Shown: positions 51,354 through 61,448 of the stretch, piece by piece | Position numbering within the stretch: position 1 is the stretch's first letter | Layout: the number at the start of each line of letters is the position of its first letter | Assembly (NCBI RefSeq): GCF_030264275.1 | Contig: NZ_CP127165.1 | Location: 186,001 to 250,000, forward strand | Direction of reading: 5' to 3' | Source: Marivivens sp. LCG002 | GTDB lineage: Bacteria > Pseudomonadota > Alphaproteobacteria > Rhodobacterales > Rhodobacteraceae | Length of the DNA stretch: 64,000 nucleotides | The notes under the pieces: model-generated | What the model saw: only the letters and a program-made list of their open reading frames with translations | Databases searched by the model: none | What the model was told of the DNA's origin: nothing | Translations under genes and position numbers: made by a program

Positions 51354-51974
51354 TCACTCCCACTTATAGTTAAAGCTCACGCTGACGCGGTCGAATTCGG
51401 AGGTGTTGGCGGGGACTTCGTGGCGGAGCCAGCTCTCCCAGAGGTAGACGTCCCCGATTTCGGGCTTTTGATAGATAAAGGCCTGTAGCTCGCGACGGGC
51501 GCCTTTGATGCGGGGCGGGGCCGACATCATGAAGGGGTGGCGCGGGTCTTCCAGCTTGAGCGCAGAGGTCCCTTCGGGCATCGACACATAGGTGGTCCCC
51601 GAGATCACCGAATGCGGATGGATGTGAGAGCCGTGGTTGCCGCCCTCGGGGAGAATGTTGATCCAGAGATCCTCAAGCACCAGTTTGCGACCGTCGAGAT
51701 TGAACTCGAGGTCTTTTGCAAATTCCTGAACGTGCTTGTCGAGTGCCTCTTTGATGGCCTGGAAGATGGGAAAGCGCCAAGGAAGGTCGGTCAGCGATGC
51801 ATAGCTCGTATAGCCGGGATACCCGTTTTCCTCGCACCACTGCATGCCTGCATCATCGTCTTCCATGATCGAGTAACAGCTGTCATGCAGCTCTTCTTCG
51901 TCGATGGCATGGCCGAACTCGGTCAGGCGGGCTTTGTAGAAGCGGGTGACGAAAAGGGTCTCGATCTCGGCCAT
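51354..51974 (-). CDS. Putative 2OG-Fe(II) oxygenase (TIGR02466 family)
   Basis: 206 residues. The C-terminal half has a double-stranded beta-helix pattern of the TIGR02466 family: NHGSHIHPHSVISGTTYV (His114-His121) gives the first metal ligands, and WLRHEVPANTSEFDRVSVSFN supplies the distal His185 and the Arg196 that would bind 2-oxoglutarate. The substrate is unknown. AAGGAGAG precedes the ATG. It lies on the minus strand between rplP and rpmC, splitting the S10 and spc blocks. A ribosomal substrate is conceivable from position only. Confidence 0.78.
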   Translation of the reverse strand: MAEIETLFVTRFYKARLTEFGHAIDEEELHDSCYSIMEDDDAGMQWCEENGYPGYTSYASLTDLPWRFPIFQAIKEALDKHVQEFAKDLEFNLDGRKLVLEDLWINILPEGGNHGSHIHPHSVISGTTYVSMPEGTSALKLEDPRHPFMMSAPPRIKGARRELQAFIYQKPEIGDVYLWESWLRHEVPANTSEFDRVSVSFNYKWE

Positions 51975-52086
51975 GGGGCTCTCCTTTGAATAGTGCGCTC
52001 TTCTTATCGTGGAGCCCGTTCAAACGCGAGAGGGAAGGGGTGCATTCGATCCCCAAGAATTATTGGGAAATTGACTCAAGTTTGCC

Positions 52087-52115
52087 TTGCCACGGGGGGC
52101 GCCGTCCCATATACG
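52087..52115 (+). promoter_or_regulatory. Candidate promoter of the rpmC block
   Basis: TTGCCA (52087-52092), 17-base GC-rich spacer, TATACG (52110-52115), then GCGGCATC. Located in the 260-base gap between the oxygenase start and rpmC. The leader that follows contains CCCGATCACGGG pairing (about 52133-52144). Confidence 0.6.
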
Positions 52116-52234
52116 GCGGCATCTCACGATTCCCGATCACGGGATTCGTGTGTTTTGATATTCGCCCACCAGAGAACGGGTGACCTACGGTTAATAGCGT
52201 AGAGCCCGCTGGTGATAGGAAAAAGGACAAGGCT

Positions 52235-52432
52235 ATGAACGCCAAAGAACTTCGCGAGAAGACACCGGAGCAGCTCCGGGAGGACCTCGTCGCACTCAAG
52301 AAAGAGCAGTTCAATCTGCGCTTCCAGCAGGCGACCGGTCAGCTTGAAAACAATGCACGTATGCGCACCGTTCGTCGTGACGCTGCTCGTGTGTTGACTA
52401 TTCTCAACCAAAAAGCTGCTTCGGAGGCCTAA
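52235..52432 (+). CDS. rpmC: 50S ribosomal protein L29
   Basis: 65 residues, a two-helix protein at the exit tunnel. [31 protein letters not shown] followed by [20 protein letters not shown] are conserved. AAAGGACAAGGC precedes the ATG. It opens the spc block here, detached from rplP by the oxygenase gene. rpsQ follows after 3 bases. Confidence 0.96.
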   Translation: MNAKELREKTPEQLREDLVALKKEQFNLRFQQATGQLENNARMRTVRRDAARVLTILNQKAASEA

Positions 52433-52435
52433 GAC

Positions 52436-52666
52436 ATGCCCAAGCGTATTCTTCAGGGTGTTGTCACCTCGAACCAAAACGAACAGACCGTAACCGTTCT
52501 GGTCGAGCGCCGCTTCAAGCACCCGCTCCTTCAGAAGACTGTTCGTAAGTCCAAGAAGTACCGTGCTCATGACGAGCATAACAAATTCAACGTCGGCGAC
52601 ACCGTCCGTATTCAGGAATGTGCACCGAAGTCGAAGACCAAACGTTGGGAAGTCATCGACGCTTAA
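52436..52666 (+). CDS. rpsQ: 30S ribosomal protein S17
   Basis: 76 residues. S17 binds the 5' domain of 16S rRNA early in assembly. [26 protein letters not shown] and [20 protein letters not shown] are the family signatures. It is followed by a 78-base spacer before rplN that holds a Shine-Dalgarno (CGGGAG) and no gene. Confidence 0.96.
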   Translation: MPKRILQGVVTSNQNEQTVTVLVERRFKHPLLQKTVRKSKKYRAHDEHNKFNVGDTVRIQECAPKSKTKRWEVIDA

Positions 52667-52744
52667 TTGCGTCGATCTCAACATAATCGAAACCCTGGGG
52701 ACTAGGGCATACTGCAAGCCCCCCCAAAGGTCGGGAGAAACCAA

Positions 52745-53113
52745 ATGATCCAGATGCAGACCAATCTGGATGTTGCTGATAACTCTGGCGCTCGCCGAGT
52801 TCAGTGCATCAAGGTCCTCGGCGGTTCGCACCGTCGTTATGCGTCGGTTGGTGACATCATCGTAGTTTCGGTGAAAGAAGCCATCCCGCGCGGCCGTGTA
52901 AAGAAGGGTGACGTTCGTAAGGCCGTCGTCGTTCGCACCGCCAAAGAAGTACGTCGTGAAGATGGCACCGCCATCCGTTTCGACCGCAACGCAGCTGTTA
53001 TCCTGAACAACAACGGTGAACCCGTTGGTACCCGTATCTTCGGGCCGGTTGTTCGCGAACTGCGCGCCAAGAACTTCATGAAGATCATCTCGCTTGCTCC
53101 GGAGGTGCTGTAA
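52745..53113 (+). CDS. rplN: 50S ribosomal protein L14
   Basis: 122 residues. L14 forms an intersubunit bridge. The start [27 protein letters not shown] and the [25 protein letters not shown] motif are standard. It overlaps rplX by one base (TAATG). Confidence 0.97.
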   Translation: MIQMQTNLDVADNSGARRVQCIKVLGGSHRRYASVGDIIVVSVKEAIPRGRVKKGDVRKAVVVRTAKEVRREDGTAIRFDRNAAVILNNNGEPVGTRIFGPVVRELRAKNFMKIISLAPEVL

Positions 53114-53418
53114 TGGCTGCTAAGCTCCGCAAAGGCGACAAGGTCGTCGTTCTGACTGGCAAGGACAAAGGCAAGACCGGCGAAATCGCTTCGGTCGACC
53201 CCAAATCCGGCAAGGCTGTTGTTAACGGCGTTAACGTCGCTATCCGCCACGTGAAGCAAAGCCAGACCTCGCAGGGTGGTCGCACGCCGAAGGCGATGCC
53301 GATCCAGCTCTCGAACTTGGCTATTGTCGATGCCAACGGTAAAGCATCCCGCGTCGGCTTCCGCATGGAAGACGGCAAGAAGGTTCGCTTCGCCAAGACC
53401 ACGGGAGACGTGATCTAA
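53113..53418 (+). CDS. rplX: 50S ribosomal protein L24
   Basis: 101 residues. L24 is an assembly initiator that binds near the 5' end of 23S rRNA. The KOW motif [18 protein letters not shown] and [20 protein letters not shown] are typical. It overlaps rplN and rplE by one base each, so three genes are translationally linked. Confidence 0.96.
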   Translation: MAAKLRKGDKVVVLTGKDKGKTGEIASVDPKSGKAVVNGVNVAIRHVKQSQTSQGGRTPKAMPIQLSNLAIVDANGKASRVGFRMEDGKKVRFAKTTGDVI

Positions 53419-53981
53419 TGCTCGATACTGCGAACTACACCCCGCGTCTCAAGGTCGACTACAAAGACCGCATCCGTGCCGCTCTCAAGGAAGAGTTCGG
53501 CTACAAGAACGATATGCAGATCCCGCGTCTGGAAAAAATCGTTCTGAACATCGGCTGTGGTGCTGAAGCTGTTCGTGACAGCAAGAAAGCAAAGTCGGCT
53601 GTCGAGGATCTGACTGCAATCGCAGGTCAGAAGGCTGTTACCACCAAGGCCAAGAAGTCGATCGCCGGCTTCCGCGTCCGTGAAGACATGCCGCTCGGCG
53701 CCAAAGTCACTCTCCGCGGTGACCGTATGTACGAATTCCTTGACCGTCTGATCACCGTGGCAATGCCGCGTATCCGCGACTTCCGCGGCGTATCGGGCAA
53801 GTCGTTTGACGGCCGTGGCAACTATGCTACCGGTCTCAAGGAACACATCGTATTCCCGGAAATCAACTTTGATAAAGTTGACGAAGTCTGGGGTATGGAC
53901 ATCGTTATCTGCACCACCGCGAAAACCGACGCGGAAGCTAAGGCGCTGTTGAAGCAATTCAACATGCCCTTCAACAGCTGA
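53418..53981 (+). CDS. rplE: 50S ribosomal protein L5
   Basis: 187 residues. L5 binds 5S rRNA in the central protuberance. The start [25 protein letters not shown] and the motif [28 protein letters not shown] are characteristic. It overlaps the rplX stop by one base. The start of rpsN follows after 19 bases, with a clear Shine-Dalgarno. Confidence 0.97.
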   Translation: MLDTANYTPRLKVDYKDRIRAALKEEFGYKNDMQIPRLEKIVLNIGCGAEAVRDSKKAKSAVEDLTAIAGQKAVTTKAKKSIAGFRVREDMPLGAKVTLRGDRMYEFLDRLITVAMPRIRDFRGVSGKSFDGRGNYATGLKEHIVFPEINFDKVDEVWGMDIVICTTAKTDAEAKALLKQFNMPFNS

Positions 53982-54000
53982 TCGCGGAAGGAAGAGAGAT

Positions 54001-54306
54001 ATGGCTAAAAAATCCATGGTCGAACGCGAGAAGAAGCGCCAGCGCCTCGTCGCTCAGTATGCTGAAAAGCGTGCTGCGCTGAAAGAAATCGCGAACGATG
54101 AAACCAAGTCGATGGAAGAGCGCTTCAAGGCCCGCCTGAAGCTCGCGGAACTCCCGCGCAACAGCTCTGCCACCCGTCTTCATAACCGTTGCCAGCTTAC
54201 CGGTCGTCCGCACGCGTACTACCGCAAGCTCAAGATCAGCCGTATTATGCTGCGCGAGCTTGGCTCGAACGGCGAAATTCCCGGCCTGGTCAAGTCCAGC
54301 TGGTAA
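54001..54306 (+). CDS. rpsN: 30S ribosomal protein S14, zinc-independent long form
   Basis: 101 residues, the long form without the CXXC zinc pairs of the short form. S14 binds in the 30S head. The core [32 protein letters not shown] is conserved. GGAAGGAAGAGAG precedes the ATG. Confidence 0.96.
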   Translation: MAKKSMVEREKKRQRLVAQYAEKRAALKEIANDETKSMEERFKARLKLAELPRNSSATRLHNRCQLTGRPHAYYRKLKISRIMLRELGSNGEIPGLVKSSW

Positions 54307-54319
54307 GGAGGGTTAGAGA

Positions 54320-54712
54320 ATGAACGATCCTATCGGTGATATGCTGACCCGCATCCGCAACGCTCAGTTGCGTGGTAAGTCGACCGTGTCGACCCCCGCT
54401 TCCAAGCTGCGCTCCTGGGTTCTCGATGTTCTTGCTGACGAAGGCTACATCCGCGGCTACGAAAAGTCCGTAGACGTAAACGGCCATCCGACGCTTGAAA
54501 TCGCACTCAAGTATTTCGAAGGCACTCCTGTTATTCGCGAAGTCAAGCGGGTCTCCAAGCCCGGTCGTCGCGTTTACATGAGCGTCAAGGACATCCCGTC
54601 GGTCCGTCAGGGCCTTGGTGTGTCGATTGTCTCCACACCCAAGGGTGTGATGTCGGACGCAAACGCACGTGCAGCCAATGTTGGCGGCGAAGTGCTTTGC
54701 ACCGTCTTCTAA
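54320..54712 (+). CDS. rpsH: 30S ribosomal protein S8
   Basis: 130 residues. S8 binds the central domain of 16S rRNA; in E. coli it represses the spc operon. [29 protein letters not shown] at the start, then [29 protein letters not shown], are typical. AAGGAGGG precedes the ATG. rplF follows after 10 bases. Confidence 0.97.
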   Translation: MNDPIGDMLTRIRNAQLRGKSTVSTPASKLRSWVLDVLADEGYIRGYEKSVDVNGHPTLEIALKYFEGTPVIREVKRVSKPGRRVYMSVKDIPSVRQGLGVSIVSTPKGVMSDANARAANVGGEVLCTVF

Positions 54713-54722
54713 GGAGGGTCTG

Positions 54723-55256
54723 ATGTCTCGTATTGGTAAAAAACCGGTCGGACTTCCCAGCGGCGTTAGCGCCACTGTGTCGGGCCAGTCCATCGAAGTT
54801 AAGGGTCCCAAGGGCACCCGTAGCTTCACCGCGACCGACGACGTGACCATCACTGTTGAAGATAACGCTGTAAAAGTGACCCCCCGTGGTCTCTCCAAGC
54901 GCGCTCGTCAGCAGTGGGGCATGACCCGCTCGATGGTTGAGAACCTTGTAACCGGCGTGACCGAGGGCTTTAAGAAAGAGCTCGAGATCACCGGTGTGGG
55001 TTATCGCGCCAACATGCAGGGTAACACCCTGAAGCTGGCTCTCGGCTATTCGCACGACGTCGACTTCGAAGTCCCCGCAGGCGTGACCGTAACTGCTCCC
55101 AAGCAGACGGAAATCGTCATTGAAGGCATCGACCAACAGCTCGTAGGTCAAGTTGCCGCCAACATCCGTCAGTGGCGTGCGCCCGAGCCCTATAAGGGCA
55201 AAGGTATCCGTTACAAGGGCGAATATATCTTCCGCAAGGAAGGTAAGAAGAAGTAA
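54723..55256 (+). CDS. rplF: 50S ribosomal protein L6
   Basis: 177 residues from the ATG at 54723, preceded by AAGGAGGG; the frame open to 54669 runs back into rpsH. L6 sits near the sarcin-ricin loop and factor-binding site. The start [14 protein letters not shown], the [21 protein letters not shown] segment and [24 protein letters not shown] are standard. Confidence 0.97.
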   Translation: MSRIGKKPVGLPSGVSATVSGQSIEVKGPKGTRSFTATDDVTITVEDNAVKVTPRGLSKRARQQWGMTRSMVENLVTGVTEGFKKELEITGVGYRANMQGNTLKLALGYSHDVDFEVPAGVTVTAPKQTEIVIEGIDQQLVGQVAANIRQWRAPEPYKGKGIRYKGEYIFRKEGKKK

Positions 55257-55267
55257 GGATAGCGAAA

Positions 55268-55627
55268 ATGGCAAAAAGCAAACGGGAACTGTTCCTCAAG
55301 CGCCGCCTGCGCGTCCGGAACAAGCTTCGCTCGGTGAACGCAGGACGCGTGCGTCTTTCGGTCCACCGTTCGTCCAAGAACATCAGCGTTCAGCTGATCG
55401 ACGACGTTCAGGGTGTAACCCTGGCCGCAGCCTCGACCCTCGAAAAGGATCTCGGCTTCGTTGGCAAAAACAACCTCGAAGCTGCGGCCAAGGTTGGTGC
55501 GGTTATCGCAGAGCGTGCTAAGGCCGCTGGCGTAACCGAAGCCTACTTTGATCGTGGTGGCTTCCTGTTCCACGGTAAAGTGAAGGCTCTCGCCGACGCC
55601 GCCCGTGAAGCTGGTCTGAAGATCTAA
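55268..55627 (+). CDS. rplR: 50S ribosomal protein L18
   Basis: 119 residues. L18 binds 5S rRNA together with L5. [35 protein letters not shown] and the C-terminal [25 protein letters not shown] are the family marks. It lies 11 bases after rplF and 12 before rpsE. Confidence 0.97.
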   Translation: MAKSKRELFLKRRLRVRNKLRSVNAGRVRLSVHRSSKNISVQLIDDVQGVTLAAASTLEKDLGFVGKNNLEAAAKVGAVIAERAKAAGVTEAYFDRGGFLFHGKVKALADAAREAGLKI

Positions 55628-55639
55628 GGAGACGAGATA

Positions 55640-56203
55640 ATGGCAGAACGTGAGAACCGCCGGGACCGTCGCGAACGCGAAGAAGCCCCGGAATTCGCCG
55701 ATCGTCTCGTGGCGATCAACCGTGTGTCGAAGACCGTCAAGGGTGGTAAGCGCTTTGGCTTCGCTGCTCTGGTAGTCGTCGGCGATCAGAAAGGCCGCGT
55801 CGGCTTTGGTAAGGGTAAAGCCAAGGAGGTCCCCGAGGCCATCCGTAAGGCAACCGAACAGGCCAAGCGCAACATGATCCGTGTTGCTCTTCGCGAAGGC
55901 CGTACGCTGCACCACGATATCGAGGGCCGTCATGGCGCCGGTAAAGTGGTCATGCGTACCGCTCCGGAAGGTACCGGTATCATCGCCGGTGGTCCGATGC
56001 GTGCCGTGTTCGAAATGCTGGGCGTCAAGGACGTTGTGTCCAAGTCGCTCGGTTCGCAGAACCCCTACAACATGATCCGTGCAACCATCGACGGTCTGAA
56101 GCAAGAAGCTTCGCCCCGTTCGGTCGCACAGCGTCGTGGCAAAAAGGTTGCGGACATTCTTCCCAAGCGTGAAGACGCTTCGGCTGAAGCCGCAGACGCG
56201 TAA
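55640..56203 (+). CDS. rpsE: 30S ribosomal protein S5
   Basis: 187 residues. S5 affects decoding accuracy and helicase activity at the mRNA entry site. VVKGGKRF-type motif ([20 protein letters not shown]), [20 protein letters not shown] and the [22 protein letters not shown] segment are conserved. The C-terminal tail is acidic and Ala-rich. AAGGAGACGAG precedes the ATG. Confidence 0.97.
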   Translation: MAERENRRDRREREEAPEFADRLVAINRVSKTVKGGKRFGFAALVVVGDQKGRVGFGKGKAKEVPEAIRKATEQAKRNMIRVALREGRTLHHDIEGRHGAGKVVMRTAPEGTGIIAGGPMRAVFEMLGVKDVVSKSLGSQNPYNMIRATIDGLKQEASPRSVAQRRGKKVADILPKREDASAEAADA

Positions 56204-56215
56204 GGAGACTGACAC

Positions 56216-56404
56216 ATGGCAAAAACCATCGTTGTTAAGCAGATCGGCTCGCCGATCCGTCGCCCCGCCGAACAGCGTCGTACGCTGATCGGTCTGGGTC
56301 TGAACAAGATGCACAAGACCCGTGAGCTCGAAGATACCCCTTCGGTCCGTGGTATGGTCAACAGCATCCCGCACCTCGTCGAGATCATCGAAGAGCGCGG
56401 CTAA
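56216..56404 (+). CDS. rpmD: 50S ribosomal protein L30
   Basis: 62 residues. The bacterial short L30: [47 protein letters not shown]. Located at the 50S surface near 5S rRNA. AAGGAGACTG precedes the ATG. It ends the rpmC-rpmD block at a terminator; rplO is on its own promoter candidate. Confidence 0.97.
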   Translation: MAKTIVVKQIGSPIRRPAEQRRTLIGLGLNKMHKTRELEDTPSVRGMVNSIPHLVEIIEERG

Positions 56405-56424
56405 CCGTTTCGGTTACCAAGACT

Positions 56425-56458
56425 GAAAACGCCTCGGGGGAAACCTCGGGGCGTTTTC
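56425..56458 (+). terminator. Intrinsic terminator after rpmD
   Basis: GAAAACGCC (56425-56433) pairs with GGCGTTTTC (56450-56458), with further inner pairing; the stem end supplies the T-run. Confidence 0.75.
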
Positions 56459-56478
56459 GCTTATTCACGTGTTCACGC

Positions 56479-56507
56479 TTGAAACCCTTGGTTCGAGTGC
56501 GTATACG
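56479..56507 (+). promoter_or_regulatory. Candidate promoter of rplO
   Basis: TTGAAA (56479-56484), 17-base spacer, TATACG (56502-56507), followed by CCCCGAG. Lies 94 bases before rplO and just after the rpmD terminator. Confidence 0.6.
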
Positions 56508-56600
56508 CCCCGAGTGGCTCACTGAGGGCCAAGAATCAAATTCAAACGCCGTGTTTGCCCACTCCGTCGCTGGAGGGCAGTTCCGGCAAGGAGAAGCGAC

Positions 56601-57077
56601 ATGAAACTTCACGAACTTCGCGATAACGAAGGCGCAACGAAATCCCGCAAGCGCGTTGGCCGTGGTCCGGGCTCCGGCAAAGGTAAGACCGGTGGCCGTG
56701 GTATCAAAGGTCAGAAATCCCGTTCGGGTGTAGCTCTGAACGCCTATGAAGGCGGCCAGATGCCCCTCTACCAGCGTCTGCCCAAGCGCGGCTTCAACAA
56801 GCCCAACGCCAAGAAATACGCTGTTATCAACCTCGGCCTCGTCCAGAAGTTCATCGACGCCGGCAAGATCGACATCAAGGCAGAGATCACTGAAGACGCA
56901 CTCGTCGCTTCGGGTCTCGTTCGTCGTAAGCTCGATGGCGTTCGCGTCCTTGCAAAGGGTGAGTTCACCGCAAAGGCCAACCTCTCGGTAACTGGCGCTT
57001 CGAAGGGCGCTGTAGAAGCTGTAGAGAAGGCTGGTGGTAAAGTTACCATCATCGCCCCCGCAGCTGCGGCGGAATAA
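56601..57077 (+). CDS. rplO: 50S ribosomal protein L15
   Basis: 158 residues. L15 is a late 50S assembly protein with a long extension into 23S r[46 protein letters not shown] is the diagnostic Gly/Arg-rich N terminus. GGCAAGGAGAAGCG precedes the ATG. A terminator separates it from secY. Confidence 0.97.
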   Translation: MKLHELRDNEGATKSRKRVGRGPGSGKGKTGGRGIKGQKSRSGVALNAYEGGQMPLYQRLPKRGFNKPNAKKYAVINLGLVQKFIDAGKIDIKAEITEDALVASGLVRRKLDGVRVLAKGEFTAKANLSVTGASKGAVEAVEKAGGKVTIIAPAAAAE

Positions 57078-57124
57078 GGGTTGTGAGCGCCTTGACGGGC
57101 GCTTACATCACTGACAGTTTTCCC

Positions 57125-57161
57125 AACGCCGCAGACCGGAAAACCGGCCTGCGGCGTTTTT
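57125..57161 (+). terminator. Intrinsic terminator after rplO
   Basis: AACGCCGCAG (57125-57134) pairs with CTGCGGCGTT; an inner CCGG/CCGG pairing closes an AAAA loop, followed by TTTTT. It lies 19 bases before the secY start, so secY expression probably depends on readthrough or an unseen promoter. Confidence 0.82.
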
Positions 57162-57179
57162 GATGAAAAGAGACGCTTT

Positions 57180-58541
57180 ATGGCTTCAGCAGCAGAACAA
57201 ATGGCAGCGAACCTGAGCTGGTCTTCCTTTGGCAAGGCGACCGAGCTTCGGCAACGTATTCTGTTTACCCTCGGACTTTTGATCGTTTACCGGCTTGGCA
57301 CCTATATTCCTGTTCCGGGGATCGACGGTGCAGCGCTCCGTAACTTTATGGAAGGCGCGGCTTCGGGTATCGGCGGTATCCTATCGATGTTCACGGGCGG
57401 CGCATTGAGCCGTATGGGCATCTTCGCACTCGGGATCATGCCGTATATTTCGGCCTCGATCATCGTTCAGCTTCTCGGTTCGATGTATGAACCTTGGAAG
57501 CAGCTGAAGAAAGAGGGCGAAAACGGTCGTCGCAAGCTGAACCAGTATACGCGTTTCGGCACTGTCGTTCTCGCAACGTTTCAGGCTTACGGCCTCGCGG
57601 TCAGCCTTGAGGCGGGTGATCTTGTCTCTGATCCCGGCCTCTATTTCCGCGCCGCTTGTGTCGTGACGCTTGTCGGTGGAACCATGTTCCTTATGTGGGT
57701 CGGCGAGCAGATCACCGCGCGCGGCATCGGTAACGGCATTTCCCTCATCATCTTCGTCGGTATTGTCGCCGAGCTTCCCGCTGCTGCCGCTCAGTTCCTT
57801 ACGACGGCTCAGGAAACGCGCAATGCCATGCTGGTGATCGGTATCATCGTCATGCTCGCGGCTGTATTGATGTTTGTGGTCTTTATGGAGCGGAGCCTTC
57901 GTAAAGTGCACATTCAATATCCCCGCCAACAGCGTGGTATGAAGACCTATGAGGGCGGCTCGAGCCATCTTCCCATCAAGGTCAACCCCGCCGGTGTTAT
58001 TCCCGCGATTTTCGCTTCGGCACTTTTGCTTTTGCCGACGACGCTCTCGACCTTCTCTGGCGGCTCTTCGGGTCCCGTTATGTCGACGATCCTTGCCTAC
58101 TTCGGTCCTGGTCAGCCGCTTTATCTGATCTTCTTCACGGCGATGATCGTGTTCTTCACCTACTTCTACACCCGTGAAGTTGCCTTCAAGACCGACGAAG
58201 TTGCAGAGAATCTCAAGAACCAGGGTGGCTTTGTTCCCGGTATCCGTCCGGGCAAGAGAACTGCCGAATATCTTGACTATGTGGTCACGCGTGTTCTCGT
58301 TCTGGGTTCGGCTTACCTTGCGCTAGTTTGTCTCATGCCAGAGATTCTGCGTTCACAATTGTCGATTCCCTTTTATTTCGGGGGCACTTCGGTGCTGATC
58401 ATCGTTTCGGTTGGAATGGACACCATCCAGCAGATTCAATCGCACCTGCTCGCCCATCAATACGAAGGGCTAATTGAAAAATCGCAGTTGCGTGGTAAGC
58501 GTGCTGCTAAGAAACGGACCAAGGGACCCTCTCGTCGATGA
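57180..58541 (+). CDS. secY: Preprotein translocase subunit SecY
   Basis: 453 residues with ten membrane segments. SecY forms the protein-conducting channel with SecE and Sec[44 protein letters not shown] and [16 protein letters not shown]-type segment ([19 protein letters not shown]) are typical. The C-terminal tail ends in a basic stretch. The ATG at 57180 follows AAAAGAGACGCTT. It overlaps adk by 4 bases, a common pair. Confidence 0.96.
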   Translation: MASAAEQMAANLSWSSFGKATELRQRILFTLGLLIVYRLGTYIPVPGIDGAALRNFMEGAASGIGGILSMFTGGALSRMGIFALGIMPYISASIIVQLLGSMYEPWKQLKKEGENGRRKLNQYTRFGTVVLATFQAYGLAVSLEAGDLVSDPGLYFRAACVVTLVGGTMFLMWVGEQITARGIGNGISLIIFVGIVAELPAAAAQFLTTAQETRNAMLVIGIIVMLAAVLMFVVFMERSLRKVHIQYPRQQRGMKTYEGGSSHLPIKVNPAGVIPAIFASALLLLPTTLSTFSGGSSGPVMSTILAYFGPGQPLYLIFFTAMIVFFTYFYTREVAFKTDEVAENLKNQGGFVPGIRPGKRTAEYLDYVVTRVLVLGSAYLALVCLMPEILRSQLSIPFYFGGTSVLIIVSVGMDTIQQIQSHLLAHQYEGLIEKSQLRGKRAAKKRTKGPSRR

Positions 58542-59113
58542 ATATTATCCTTCTCGGACCGCCCGGAGCGGGCAAAGGCACTCAGGCAGCAAAACTCGTT
58601 GAAGAGCGGGACATGATCCAGCTCTCCACCGGCGATATGCTGCGCGCTGCGAAAACGTCGGGCACCGAGATGGGTAAGAAAGTCGCAGCGATCATGGACG
58701 CGGGCGAGCTCGTCACAGACGAGATCGTGATCGGCCTGATCCGCGAAAAGCTTCAGGGCGAGAAAAAGGGCGGGTTCATTTTCGATGGCTTCCCGCGCAC
58801 GCTCCCGCAGGCGGACGCATTGGGTCAGCTGTTGGCAGAGCAGGGCGAAACCCTCGACGCCGTTATCGAGATGCAGGTCAACGACGAAGTGCTCGTCGGT
58901 CGGATCGTCGGTCGTGCAGAAGAGGCCCGTAAAGCTGGCCAACCTGCCCGTGCGGATGACAACGAGGAAAGCCTCAAGATCCGCTTGATGGAATACTACA
59001 AGAAGACATCGCCCCTGATCGGCTATTACTGGGCCAAGGGCGACCTCAAGACCGTGGACGGCCTTGCTTCGATCGATGAAGTTTCGGAGCAGATCGCCAA
59101 TATCCTCGGCTGA
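58538..59113 (+). CDS. adk: Adenylate kinase, short form
   Basis: 191 residues. It interconverts ATP + AMP and 2 ADP. The P-loop GPPGAGKGT is at residues 7-15, the AMP-site FDGFPRT near 85, and R-rich LID positions follow (VGRIVGR ... [13 protein letters not shown]). The LID is the short type without the zinc insertion, about 23 residues shorter than E. coli Adk. ATG overlaps the secY stop. Confidence 0.96.
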   Translation: MNIILLGPPGAGKGTQAAKLVEERDMIQLSTGDMLRAAKTSGTEMGKKVAAIMDAGELVTDEIVIGLIREKLQGEKKGGFIFDGFPRTLPQADALGQLLAEQGETLDAVIEMQVNDEVLVGRIVGRAEEARKAGQPARADDNEESLKIRLMEYYKKTSPLIGYYWAKGDLKTVDGLASIDEVSEQIANILG

Positions 59114-59137
59114 AGGCTGTAAATTTGTCATGAAAAT

Positions 59138-59172
59138 GAGCCCCGCGCCGTATCGGCGTCGGGGCTCTTTTT
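59138..59172 (+). terminator. Intrinsic terminator after adk
   Basis: GAGCCCCGCGCCG (59138-59150) pairs with CGGCGTCGGGGCTC (59154-59167, one bulge), followed by TTTTTAT. Confidence 0.85.
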
Positions 59173-59238
59173 ATAACAATACACTTCGCGCCAAGATCGG
59201 CCGAGTGTCGCACCTTGGTGCTTATTGGCAGCAAGCGC

Positions 59239-59267
59239 TTGACGAGGCAGTCAATCCCTTCTAAAGC
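59239..59267 (+). promoter_or_regulatory. Candidate promoter of the rpsM (alpha) block
   Basis: TTGACG (59239-59244), 17-base spacer, TAAAGC (59262-59267), then ACCGCATCC, the same start-region as at rplB. The 306-base gap 59114-59419 holds the adk terminator, this promoter and a ~145-base leader; no gene was seen. Confidence 0.6.
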
Positions 59268-59419
59268 ACCGCATCCCCCAATGGGGAATCATGGCGGCAG
59301 CGGGTCGCTCCCGATCGCCGCGACTATCTCATATGACTGTGGCCCGTTGGTTAACCTTCGGGCTTCCGTTGTGAAAAAAGGTTCCGGAAATACGGAACCG
59401 CAACGAAAGGAAAGCTAAC

Positions 59420-59788
59420 GTGGCACGTATTGCCGGCGTGAACATCCCGACTGGAAAGCGGGTTCCCATCGCCCTCACCTACATCACCGGTATCGGCCCC
59501 GCGATCGCGAAAGAGATCTGCGAAGCTGTTAAGATCGAGTCGAGCCGTCGTGTGAACGACCTCTCGGACGCAGAAGTTCTTGCGATCCGCGAATACATCG
59601 ACGCCAACCTCACTGTCGAAGGTGACCTTCGTCGTGAAGTTACGATGAACATCAAGCGCCTGATGGACCTCGGTTGCTACCGTGGCCTTCGTCACCGTCG
59701 TAACCTCCCGGTTCGCGGTCAGCGTACCCACACCAACGCTCGCACCCGTAAAGGCCCCGCAAAGGCCATCGCTGGTAAGAAGAAGTAA
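59420..59788 (+). CDS. rpsM: 30S ribosomal protein S13
   Basis: 122 residues. S13 forms intersubunit bridges with L5 and contacts P-site t[28 protein letters not shown] at the start and [26 protein letters not shown] at the end are standard. AAAGGAAAGCT precedes the ATG. rpsK follows after 15 bases. Confidence 0.97.
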   Translation: MARIAGVNIPTGKRVPIALTYITGIGPAIAKEICEAVKIESSRRVNDLSDAEVLAIREYIDANLTVEGDLRREVTMNIKRLMDLGCYRGLRHRRNLPVRGQRTHTNARTRKGPAKAIAGKKK

Positions 59789-59803
59789 GGGAGGGCATAG
59801 ACA

Positions 59804-60196
59804 ATGGCTCGTGATACCCGTCGTGGTGGCAAGAAAAAGGTTTCCAAGAACATCGCCGCTGGCGTTGCTCATGTGAACTCTTCGTTCAACAACACCAAAA
59901 TCCTGATCTCCGACGTTCAGGGCAATGCTATCTCGTGGTCGTCCGCTGGCACCATGGGCTTCAAGGGCTCGCGTAAGTCGACCCCTTATGCCGCTCAGAT
60001 GGCTGCAGAAGACGCTGGCCGCAAGGCTCAGGAACATGGCGTGAAGACGCTCGAAGTCGAAGTTCAGGGCCCCGGTTCGGGTCGTGAATCGGCTCTGCGC
60101 GCTCTGGCTGCCGTGGGCTTCAACATCACGTCGATCCGTGACGTGACCCCGATCGCTCACAACGGCTGCCGTCCGCCGAAGCGTCGTCGCGTATAA
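59804..60196 (+). CDS. rpsK: 30S ribosomal protein S11
   Basis: 130 residues. S11 shapes the platform and mRNA exit near the E site. [32 protein letters not shown] and the C-terminal [16 protein letters not shown] are diagnostic. GGGAGGGC precedes the ATG. A 12-bp hairpin separates it from rpoA. Confidence 0.97.
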   Translation: MARDTRRGGKKKVSKNIAAGVAHVNSSFNNTKILISDVQGNAISWSSAGTMGFKGSRKSTPYAAQMAAEDAGRKAQEHGVKTLEVEVQGPGSGRESALRALAAVGFNITSIRDVTPIAHNGCRPPKRRRV

Positions 60197-60211
60197 TCGC
60201 TGAATATCCAA

Positions 60212-60240
60212 CTGGGGCTGTGGTTTTTCCACGGCCCCAG
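60212..60240 (+). other. Long hairpin between rpsK and rpoA
   Basis: CTGGGGCTGTGG (60212-60223) pairs with CCACGGCCCCAG (60229-60240) with one T-G pair and a T-rich loop. The downstream TCCGTCATTTT is not a proper U-tract. Partial termination or an RNA processing site would explain it. Confidence 0.6.
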
Positions 60241-60308
60241 TCCGTCATTTTGAAACCTCGGGCGTTTGCCTTTTAGGACATGGAAGGCAGACAAGAATGG
60301 AGGGACGC

Positions 60309-61325
60309 ATGATCCACAAGAATTGGGCCGAATTGATCAAGCCGACCCAGCTTGACGTCAAGCCGGGGAATGACCCGCAGCGTCAGGCGACTGTAATTGC
60401 CGAACCGCTTGAGCGTGGCTTTGGTCTTACCCTCGGCAACGCACTGCGCCGCATCCTGATGTCGTCGCTTCAGGGCGCCGCCATCACTGCCGTTCAGATC
60501 GACAACGTTCTGCACGAGTTTTCGTCGGTTGCCGGCGTTCGTGAAGATGTCACCGATATCGTTCTGAACCTCAAAGGCGTCGCGATCCGTATGGAAGTCG
60601 AAGGCCCCAAGCGTCTCACCGTTCAGGCCAAAGGCCCGGGCGCAGTGACCGCTGCCGACATTTCCGAATCGGCCGGCATCGAAGTTCTGAACAAAGACCA
60701 CGTGATCTGTCACCTTGATGATGGCGCTGATCTCTACATGGAGCTCACCGTTAACACCGGTAAGGGTTACGTCGCTGCCGACAAGAACAAGCCTGAAGAT
60801 GCACCGATCGGCATGATTGCCATCGACGCCATCTACTCGCCGGTCAAGAAGGTCTCTTACGATGTTCAGCCGACCCGTGAAGGTCAGGTTCTGGACTATG
60901 ACAAGCTGACCCTCAAAGTCGAAACCGACGGTTCGATCACGCCTGATGACGCAGTTGCTTACGCCGCTCGCATCCTTCAGGATCAGCTTTCGATCTTCGT
61001 GAACTTTGACGAACCCGAGTCGGCTTCGGCTGGTTCGGACGATGACGGTCTCGAGTTCAACCCGCTCCTTCTCAAGAAGGTTGACGAGCTGGAACTCTCC
61101 GTTCGTTCGGCAAACTGCCTCAAGAACGATAACATCGTTTACATCGGCGATCTTATCCAGAAAACCGAAGCCGAGATGCTCCGCACCCCGAACTTTGGCC
61201 GTAAGTCGCTCAACGAGATCAAAGAAGTGCTTTCTGGCATGGGTCTCCACCTCGGCATGGATGTCGAGGACTGGCCGCCGGACAACATCGAAGATCTCGC
61301 CAAGAAATTCGAAGACCAGTTCTAA
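60309..61325 (+). CDS. rpoA: DNA-directed RNA polymerase subunit alpha
   Basis: 338 residues from the ATG at 60309, with GGAGGG five bases upstream; the frame is open from 60297 but that ATG lacks such a site. The N-terminal dimerisation domain ([29 protein letters not shown]) starts assembly of RNA polymerase. The C-terminal domain ([23 protein letters not shown] ... [14 protein letters not shown]) binds UP elements and activators. It is followed by rplQ. Confidence 0.97.
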   Translation: MIHKNWAELIKPTQLDVKPGNDPQRQATVIAEPLERGFGLTLGNALRRILMSSLQGAAITAVQIDNVLHEFSSVAGVREDVTDIVLNLKGVAIRMEVEGPKRLTVQAKGPGAVTAADISESAGIEVLNKDHVICHLDDGADLYMELTVNTGKGYVAADKNKPEDAPIGMIAIDAIYSPVKKVSYDVQPTREGQVLDYDKLTLKVETDGSITPDDAVAYAARILQDQLSIFVNFDEPESASAGSDDDGLEFNPLLLKKVDELELSVRSANCLKNDNIVYIGDLIQKTEAEMLRTPNFGRKSLNEIKEVLSGMGLHLGMDVEDWPPDNIEDLAKKFEDQF

Positions 61326-61448
61326 GGTTTTCGTAAGGAATGGCGGGACTTTCCCGCCATTTCCACGACCCGGGCATCCCGCCCCAAGGAGAATGGCTGA
61401 CACGCATCGGCCATCGGACAAAGCAAAACGCTACTTAGGAGTTAGAAA

